Origin: Phycisphaerales bacterium
GTDB lineage: Bacteria; Planctomycetota; Phycisphaerae; Phycisphaerales; SM1A02
Reading direction: 5' to 3'
Assembly: GCA_030748805.1 (NCBI GenBank)
Contig: JASMLG010000060.1
Location: forward strand, 1-7,625
DNA: 7,625 nt
The stretch's first letter is position 1. The number at the start of each line of letters is the position of its first letter. The notes under the pieces were generated by a model, which worked only from the letters and a program-made list of their open reading frames with translations, searched no databases and had not been told where the DNA came from. A program made the position numbers and the translations under genes. Positions 6,448-7,625 of the stretch are shown here, one piece after another.

Positions 6448-7128
6448 ATGGGCACAACCATTCCCGAACAACCGTTCGCCTCGCGGACTCAAGATGACCG
6501 AAGTGCTGCCCATAACAGCAGTTACAACGAACGCAATGATGCCATCCTTAAAGCGGCAACTATGCTTATCGCCCGTGATGGGTATGAAAAGGCCTCAATA
6601 CGGGCTGTCGCGGCCGAAGCTGGCGTTAGTCCAGCGTCGATGTACCACTATTTTGATGGAAAAGAAGCAATGCTCTTTACCATCCTTTTTAGAGCATTTT
6701 CTGGCTTAGAATCAAATTTGCGGATGAAAACGCATCTCATTGAAGATCCGCTTGAACAAATGCGGATTATGATCGCAGAACATGTCATGTTTTTTGCAAA
6801 CGACATGGATGGTCTTAAACTCTGTTCTCACGAACTTGATTCTATGACTGGCAAGGCATACGAAGAGTTGCACCGTATCCGCCGCTCCTACTACCATCAC
6901 ACTCGCGAAATCGTAAACAACCTTATAAAAAAATATAACCTCAAGGTCTGTGATCCTCATGTTGCAACAATGTCGCTCTTTAGCAGTTTGAATTGGCTCT
7001 ACCGATGGTACGATCCACATACATCGAGTCGATCCCCTGCTGTCTTAGGTAAACTGTTCTTTGAACAGTTTATAGGTGGACTTACTGGCAGCGAATTATT
7101 GCAGCAGGACAACGGAGAAGAAACATGA
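6448..7128 (+). CDS. TetR-family transcriptional regulator, probably acyl-CoA-responsive repressor
   Basis: This 226-residue protein has an N-terminal TetR DNA-binding domain after a polar tail of about 27 residues. The helix-turn-helix is roughly 49-69 (SIRAVAAEAGVSPASMYHYF), followed by the usual GKEAML. The C-terminal ligand domain carries LFSSLNWLYRWYDP (177-190) and a GKLFFEQFIGGL ending, like regulators of the KstR2/PaaR sort that bind CoA thioesters; this is recognition by eye. The ATG is the first after an in-frame stop at 6424-6426, and no later in-frame ATG precedes the DNA-binding domain. The SD is weak (ACAGG). The gene diverges from the oah operon and ends in a 4-nt overlap with the molybdenum hydroxylase gene. 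It probably represses the degradation operon and itself through the two inverted repeats, with release by a pathway acyl-CoA. Confidence 0.88.
   Translation: MGTTIPEQPFASRTQDDRSAAHNSSYNERNDAILKAATMLIARDGYEKASIRAVAAEAGVSPASMYHYFDGKEAMLFTILFRAFSGLESNLRMKTHLIEDPLEQMRIMIAEHVMFFANDMDGLKLCSHELDSMTGKAYEELHRIRRSYYHHTREIVNNLIKKYNLKVCDPHVATMSLFSSLNWLYRWYDPHTSSRSPAVLGKLFFEQFIGGLTGSELLQQDNGEET
6465..6478. promoter_or_regulatory. Second copy of the inverted repeat, probable operator O2 inside the TetR coding start
   Basis: CGAAC-AACC-GTTCG has 5-bp arms and the same 4-nt spacing as the site at 6300-6313. With flanking bases (6463-6478) it shares CCCGAAC-N3-CGTTCG with that site, 13 of 16 positions identical. 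It lies within codons 6-11 of the TetR gene, downstream of any likely start point, where a bound repressor could act as a roadblock and give autoregulation. Confidence 0.6.
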
Positions 7129-7625
7129 TTGGAACGTGCCTTGGCGGATTTACCGTCTACAAACCAGCAACATTAGATGACGCATTTGCAATTCTCATTG
7201 AACATGCTGAAGATGCAGCAGTCATTGCAGGCGGTACCGACCTTCTAGTTGACCTTCGAGTGCAGCGAAGGAATGAACATCATCTTGTCTCACTTGCAAA
7301 CATAACTGAACTTCGAGGAATAACAGAAACAGATAACGGCGTTTCAATTGGCTCCGCAACAACTCTAAATGACTTGTTGCAATCAGATGTCATTCAACAA
7401 AACTATCCAGCAATCATCGAAGCCGCTGAAGTTATGGGGTCAAACCAGATTCGTAACACCGGAACAATCGGCGGGAACATTGCTAGCGCTGTTCCTTCGG
7501 CTGATTTGCCGCCGGTTCTTCTTGTTCTTGGCGCAGAAGTCGTCATTGCAAGCCAAAACGGTGAACGGACCGTTCCGATTTGCGAATTTTTCCAAGGCGT
7601 ACGCAAAACATGCGTAGCAATTGGC
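7125..7625 (+). CDS. FAD-binding (medium) subunit of a xanthine dehydrogenase-family molybdenum hydroxylase, partial
   Basis: The 167 visible codons match the FAD-binding subunit of molybdenum hydroxylases (CoxM/XdhB-type). This subunit passes electrons between the iron-sulfur subunit and an external acceptor. Both flavin-binding motifs are present: AGGTDLLVDLR (35-45) and the glycine-rich TIGGNIASAVPSADLPP (114-130). The start overlaps the TetR stop as ATGA, with an SD (GGAG, 7114-7117) 7 nt upstream, so it is co-translated with the regulator. The gene continues past the right edge; molybdopterin and 2Fe-2S subunit genes would be expected further on. HcrB, the equivalent subunit of 4-hydroxybenzoyl-CoA reductase, carries an inserted cysteine-rich 4Fe-4S loop after the second flavin motif. 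No such cysteines are seen here, so a hydroxylase of another substrate (aromatic, heterocyclic or CO-dehydrogenase-like) is more likely. Substrate unknown. Confidence 0.9.
   Translation, partial: MIGTCLGGFTVYKPATLDDAFAILIEHAEDAAVIAGGTDLLVDLRVQRRNEHHLVSLANITELRGITETDNGVSIGSATTLNDLLQSDVIQQNYPAIIEAAEVMGSNQIRNTGTIGGNIASAVPSADLPPVLLVLGAEVVIASQNGERTVPICEFFQGVRKTCVAIG

Noticed and set aside
7403..7606. Minus-strand open frame within the FAD-subunit gene, and a plus-strand one at 7369-7617
   Set aside because: Both are shadows of the FAD-binding subunit frame, which has two flavin motifs and an ATGA coupling to the upstream gene.
7125..7625. Assignment of the FAD subunit as HcrB of 4-hydroxybenzoyl-CoA reductase
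   Set aside because: The region after TIGGN lacks the cysteine-rich 4Fe-4S insertion characteristic of HcrB.
1..7625. tRNA, rRNA, CRISPR arrays, transposases, attachment sites, strong terminators
   Set aside because: I looked for direct repeats, cloverleaf-like stretches and GC-rich stems followed by T runs and saw none I could support.

Overview
The window suggests a bacterium that breaks down aromatic compounds anaerobically through benzoyl-CoA. Genes are tightly packed in operons with Shine-Dalgarno sites, base composition leans slightly to A+T, and there is a TetR regulator. I cannot assign a phylum from this sequence. The diagnostic signal is three consecutive lower-pathway enzymes on the minus strand: 6-oxocyclohex-1-ene-1-carbonyl-CoA hydrolase (oah/bamA type), cyclohexa-1,5-diene-1-carbonyl-CoA hydratase (dch type) and 6-hydroxycyclohex-1-ene-1-carbonyl-CoA dehydrogenase (had type). 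This set marks the route through cyclohexa-1,5-diene-1-carbonyl-CoA (Thauera/Geobacter style), not the Rhodopseudomonas cyclohex-1-ene route.

Layout. Positions 1-6227 hold one five-gene minus-strand operon, transcribed from right to left: oah (6227-5091), a short-chain dehydrogenase (5072-4377), dch (4377-3604), had (3593-2571), and a very long ORF (2547 to beyond position 1). Gaps are 18 nt, a 1-nt overlap, 10 nt and 23 nt, so one transcript is likely. Positions 6228-6447 are a divergent control region. Positions 6448-7128 on the plus strand encode a TetR-family regulator. It overlaps by 4 nt the start of the FAD-binding subunit of a xanthine dehydrogenase-family molybdenum hydroxylase, which runs off the right edge.

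How the genes work together. Dch hydrates the dienoyl-CoA made by a benzoyl-CoA reductase, which is not in the window. Had oxidises the alcohol, and Oah hydrates and opens the ring to 3-hydroxypimeloyl-CoA. The short-chain dehydrogenase is well placed to oxidise that product. The TetR protein probably senses an aromatic or alicyclic acyl-CoA. A 16-bp site, CCCGAAC-N3-CGTTCG, lies against a TGCTATAAT promoter for the degradation operon, and a second copy lies in the first codons of the TetR gene. Together they look like an autoregulatory operator pair.

The most unusual item is the last operon gene. Read across the whole left third of the window, it is a single uninterrupted frame of at least 849 codons. 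It joins a ketopantoate-reductase-like domain with a broken glycine motif, a DUF2889-like domain, and a long-chain-type acyl-CoA synthetase (AMP-binding) domain. I do not know a described system with this architecture.
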